36,624 nt of DNA from Clostridia bacterium. GTDB lineage: Bacteria > Bacillota > Clostridia > Christensenellales > Aristaeellaceae. The notes below the pieces were generated by a model. The model did not search any database. It saw only the letters and a list, made by a program, of their open reading frames with translations, and had not been told where the DNA came from. Location of the stretch: the NCBI GenBank assembly GCA_017522345.1, contig JAFWZN010000117.1:1-36624 (forward strand). Reading direction: 5' to 3'. Positions 33,918-36,624 of the stretch are shown here, piece by piece. Position 1 is the first letter of the stretch. Each line of letters begins with the position of its first letter. The position numbers and the translations under genes are program-made.

Positions 33918-35543
33918 TCAGAAAATCATCTGAACGCGGGAATTTTGAATCGTCTCTTCCGATTCAAACGTTATAAGCGAAATGGGCGCATATACTGCGC
34001 CGTATTTATCCTCAAAACATGCGCGCTTAGGATCGGTCAGCGTAAGATTTTTGATATCCGGGCAGGGAAGGTCGGCTTGCGCGTTTGTGCCAAGATACAG
34101 ATTTCCATACAGAATCGTCTTTGCGTCCGGCAAGGTTTTTTCCCGCGCAGGAAGGATTTCAAGCTTGAAATCAAACCCGACTTCAATGACGTCGCCCGCT
34201 TTGAACGCCTTTTTGACAAACGCAAAGCCGTTTTCTTCCTTGATGATTTCCGCGCCCGAAACGGAGAAATCCAACGCTCCTTCGGGTTTATAAAGCGCAA
34301 TTTCCCGTTCCCTTTCGTCCGAGGACACGACGGAAACGGCGATTTTGCCTCTGTACGGATATTCGCTGTCGATTTTGAACGCAAAGCCCGGAAGGTTTAC
34401 CGCGCCCGCATGATAAAAGGGCAGGCAGATTTTTTCGCCGTCAACCGCGCAGATGGTTCGAGCAACGTTTGAAAGTCCGTCGCCGCCGCGCATGGAGCAG
34501 CACCACCACGCCTCGTATGTGCGGACAAACAGCGCCTTTCCGTCCGCGCCGACGCAGTTGTCGCAGCCGAAACCGCCGTTTTCTCTCTGAGAACGATAAA
34601 CGGCGTTATACAAAATGCGGTGCGCCAGATGAAGGTATTTTTCGTCCCCTGTAAGCCGCCAGATTTCGCTTGCCAGAATGAACGAATCGATTATCGCGCA
34701 GGGCTCGGTCCATTCGGGGCGAGTGTACCAGTTCAGATTTTCGTAGTTTTCGGTGATTCCGTTTTCAATATAAAAGTCAAACTGGCGGATGGCTTCCTTT
34801 TTCCATTCCTCGCGTCCGCTTTCAATGCCCGCTCTCAGCATGCCCCGCGCGCAGGAGAGGGAGGCGTGCGTCTGAAACGCGCATTTTTTCAGATCCACAA
34901 CCGAGAAGGTTTCGATCATTTCCGAAAGCAAGTCATAAAGCGCATCCCATTTTAGTATACGATAGGCATGGCTTGCGCCGTCCATCATGATGTATGCGCA
35001 GCCGATATCCGTGGACGGAAGCCAGCCCATTACACTCTGACCGGTCAGCGAGCCTGATTCCGCGCCGGTATTCTGAAGGCGCATGTCGGTTTCTATGGGA
35101 TAATGGCGGTATTTATGAAGGGTTTTCAGAAACAGCCCCTTCGCCATGTTTTCAACAGCAGCGTAGGCGCGCTCGTCCTTGGTCCATTCGTAATATTCGC
35201 AAATCCCGCGCATCAGCCACGAATTGCCGGAAAGCGACTGCTCGTTTATGTTGTTTTCGTCAATGATCGCGCCGAGATAGCCGTCCTCGTTCATAAACGA
35301 CAGAATTTTCTCAAAATATGCGCGCACATAGTCGCTTTTTTCGCCAAGCGCTTTAAACAGCATTGCCAAGGCAAGCAAAAGTCTTCCCTCCGTGTCGCCC
35401 GGCCAGTCCGCCTCCTTAACGAATTCTTCCGTCAAGAAAAGATCGGGATTATAATGGTCTGACAGCATGCGCTTTTGGGACAGGATCATTCTTTTATAAA
35501 GCTCTCCCTCCGTCTTAAAACAACCGAAATCCATAAACTTCAT
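33918..35543 (-). CDS. GH127-like alpha/alpha-barrel glycosidase candidate
   Basis: 541-residue protein of the alpha/alpha-toroid type with a C-terminal beta-sandwich. It shows C327-xx-C330 and C348-C349 (YEAWWCCSMRGGDG), reminiscent of the Cys-Zn site of GH127 beta-L-arabinofuranosidases. No signal peptide, so intracellular. The start at 35543 follows AGGAGG. No sugar transporter or regulator adjoins it. The exact family is not certain; related DUF1680-type proteins have mixed specificities. Confidence 0.6.
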   Translation of the reverse strand: MKFMDFGCFKTEGELYKRMILSQKRMLSDHYNPDLFLTEEFVKEADWPGDTEGRLLLALAMLFKALGEKSDYVRAYFEKILSFMNEDGYLGAIIDENNINEQSLSGNSWLMRGICEYYEWTKDERAYAAVENMAKGLFLKTLHKYRHYPIETDMRLQNTGAESGSLTGQSVMGWLPSTDIGCAYIMMDGASHAYRILKWDALYDLLSEMIETFSVVDLKKCAFQTHASLSCARGMLRAGIESGREEWKKEAIRQFDFYIENGITENYENLNWYTRPEWTEPCAIIDSFILASEIWRLTGDEKYLHLAHRILYNAVYRSQRENGGFGCDNCVGADGKALFVRTYEAWWCCSMRGGDGLSNVARTICAVDGEKICLPFYHAGAVNLPGFAFKIDSEYPYRGKIAVSVVSSDEREREIALYKPEGALDFSVSGAEIIKEENGFAFVKKAFKAGDVIEVGFDFKLEILPAREKTLPDAKTILYGNLYLGTNAQADLPCPDIKNLTLTDPKRACFEDKYGAVYAPISLITFESEETIQNSRVQMIF

Positions 35544-35565
35544 TGTCTTCGCCTCCTGCATGCAT

Positions 35566-35594
35566 ATTGTATCACTTGAATGTGCGATATGCAA
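35566..35594 (-). promoter_or_regulatory. Promoter of the GH127-like gene
   Basis: TTGCAT (35589-35594), N17, TACAAT (35566-35571) on the minus strand. Confidence 0.65.
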
Positions 35595-35601
35595 TCGGCG
35601 A

Positions 35602-35630
35602 TTTACGTTTTTGATCGGATGTGGTATAAT
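35602..35630 (+). promoter_or_regulatory. Promoter of the MazG-like gene
   Basis: TTTACG (35602-35607), N17, TATAAT (35625-35630). It is back to back with the divergent GH127-like promoter, 8 bp between the -35 boxes. Confidence 0.65.
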
Positions 35631-35661
35631 AAATAAAGTCTGTTACAAGGAGATTTTGTCC

Positions 35662-35997
35662 ATGACCATCAATGAATATCAAGCCCTTGCCATGACCACT
35701 TTAAACCCCGCGCTTTCCCGAAAAGACGTGATGCTCAACAGCGTCATGGGCCTTTGCGGCGAGGCAGGCGAAGCGATCGACATCGTGAAAAAATGGCACG
35801 CGCAGGGCCATCCCTTGGATAAGGAGCGCCTTTTCAAGGAATTGGGCGACGTCGCATGGTATCTGGCCGAGGCTTGCACGGCGCTTGATGTGAAGCTTGA
35901 GGATGTTCTTGCAGCCAATATCGAAAAGCTCAAAAAGCGCTATCCGGACGGCTTTGAAACCGAAAAATCTCTCGTGCGGCTCGAAGGCGATCTGTAA
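35662..35997 (+). CDS. MazG-like NTP pyrophosphohydrolase
   Basis: 111-residue single MazG domain. GLCGEAGEAIDIVKKW (EAGE 34-37) and ELGDVAWYL (60-68) give the E-E/E-D metal-binding set. It probably hydrolyses aberrant or modified nucleoside triphosphates. AAGGAG precedes ATG 35662; an upstream extension is rejected. It is followed 26 bp later by the SdpI-like gene. Confidence 0.85.
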   Translation: MTINEYQALAMTTLNPALSRKDVMLNSVMGLCGEAGEAIDIVKKWHAQGHPLDKERLFKELGDVAWYLAEACTALDVKLEDVLAANIEKLKKRYPDGFETEKSLVRLEGDL

Positions 35998-36023
35998 ATA
36001 TCTCTGCGTTAAGGAGGCGCTTT

Positions 36024-36398
36024 ATGAAAATATTTCTGTTTATCACAGGGCTTTTGGTTCCCGCAATCATGATCGCAGCCGGGTGGTTTATGCATAAGCA
36101 TCCGCCAAGGAAGATCAATCCTGTCGTGGGCTACCGAACCGCGCGATCCATGCGCAATATGGATGCATGGCTGTTCGCCCAGAAAAAAGCCGGCGTTATC
36201 TGGGAAAAAACGGGCATAATTTCACTGATTGCGTCCGCCCTCCTGCAGATTCCCTTTTTGTTTCTGTCGGTTGACGCGCTTTCGACGGTGTCTGTAATTC
36301 TCATGTTTGTTCAGCTGGCAGCGCTGTTTTTCACAATATTTCTCGTGGAGCGCGCGCTTAAGAAAGCGTTTTCAGATGCAAAAGAGATAAAACCATAA
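36024..36398 (+). CDS. SdpI-like membrane protein
   Basis: 124-residue membrane protein with a first segment at 3-22 and two more in 65-110. NPVVGYRTARSMRNMDAW, followed by AQKKAG, is the SdpI/YhfL-type motif. SdpI of Bacillus gives immunity to the SdpC toxin, but short homologues are widespread and often of unknown role. AAGGAGG precedes the ATG. Probably co-transcribed with the MazG-like gene. Confidence 0.75.
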   Translation: MKIFLFITGLLVPAIMIAAGWFMHKHPPRKINPVVGYRTARSMRNMDAWLFAQKKAGVIWEKTGIISLIASALLQIPFLFLSVDALSTVSVILMFVQLAALFFTIFLVERALKKAFSDAKEIKP

Positions 36399-36423
36399 AA
36401 AGGAAACCTAAACCAATTAAAAC

Positions 36424-36624
36424 GGAGAGGAAGCGCGTTCCTCTCCAAAGAAAAGCCTTTTGGCTGCCTCGCATGATGCGGGGCAGCTCAAGTCATCAAA
36501 AAAGTGCCTTTTTTGATGAGAGGGGCCGATCCCCTGAAATTCTTCGGAATTTCCGGGCGGGGATCGGAAAGGGGAAGCGTTTTCAGTCGCTGCGCTTTGT
36601 GAAAACGCGCGATTTTGCCGTACA
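36424..36624 (+). repeat. Multi-hairpin dispersed element, copy 2 (runs off the window)
   Basis: Stems: 36424-36446 (GGAGAGGAA/TTCCTCTCC), 36462-36487 (GCTGCC-T-CGCAT/ATGCG-G-GGCAGC), 36494-36518 (CATCAAAAAA/TTTTTTGATG), 36526-36567 (CCGATCCCC/GGGGATCGG enclosing GAAATTC-TTCG-GAATTTC) and 36577-36608 (GCGTTTTC/GAAAACGC). The block 36494-36608 is the inverted counterpart of 7289-7402. The element starts about 25 bp after the SdpI-like gene and is cut by the window end. Confidence 0.75.

Overview
The window looks like a chromosomal segment of an endospore-forming, moderately GC-rich member of the Clostridia, probably a gut-type Firmicute. The evidence is a spoIIID-mbl pair, a SpoIIE-like phosphatase, RNase Y, an AddA recombination subunit, a LexA/DinR-type box next to uvrB, strong AGGAGG ribosome binding sites with ATG, GTG and TTG starts, and TTGNNN-N17-TATAAT promoters. 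The assignment to Clostridia is inference. No tRNA, rRNA, CRISPR array, transposase or integrase was seen.

Layout. 1-1840: left flank and a short SpoIIE-like phosphatase. 1911-2712: a SLOG-domain gene divergent from a small XRE regulator, with two matching dyad operators between them. 2752-2880: palindromic repeats. 2891-5566: a three-gene minus-strand operon (methyltransferase, RNA ligase, HD-Pnk end-healing enzyme) that reads as an RNA repair cassette. 5894-7113: nanA behind a 5'-truncated leucine-rich-repeat gene. 7145-7434: a dense array of hairpins. 7598-8320: a CPBP membrane protease. 8443-13707: a six-gene operon (Crp/Fnr regulator, FAD oxidoreductase, VUT-type transporter, SDR, creatininase-like and cyclase-like hydrolases) that looks catabolic, substrate unknown. 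13797-14492: an iron-sulfur protein. 14516-15314: a second SLOG/XRE divergent pair whose SLOG gene is cut short by inverted repeats. 15394-20456: uvrA and uvrB. 20645-24161: a secreted SH3 protein, a small ORF, a membrane protein and RNase Y. 24219-27601: the operon spoIIID, mbl, YgjP-like metallopeptidase, transglutaminase-like protein. 27688-29253: a UxuB-like dehydrogenase. 29421-32879: addA without addB. 32921-36398: Dus, a GH127-like protein, a MazG-like protein and a SdpI-like protein. 36424-36624: a second, inverted copy of the hairpin array.

Most of the window is housekeeping: DNA repair, RNA decay, tRNA modification and sporulation. Three things stand out. First, the putative HD-Pnk/RNA ligase/methyltransferase repair operon. 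Second, two paralogous SLOG+XRE modules about 12 kb apart, one decaying, each with its own operator type. Third, a dispersed multi-hairpin element whose two copies (7.3 kb and 36.5 kb, opposite orientation) show compensatory base changes and a conserved C(UNCG)G tetraloop, which points to selection on, or spread of, a folded RNA or DNA. Repeat elements repeatedly sit at the broken ends of genes.
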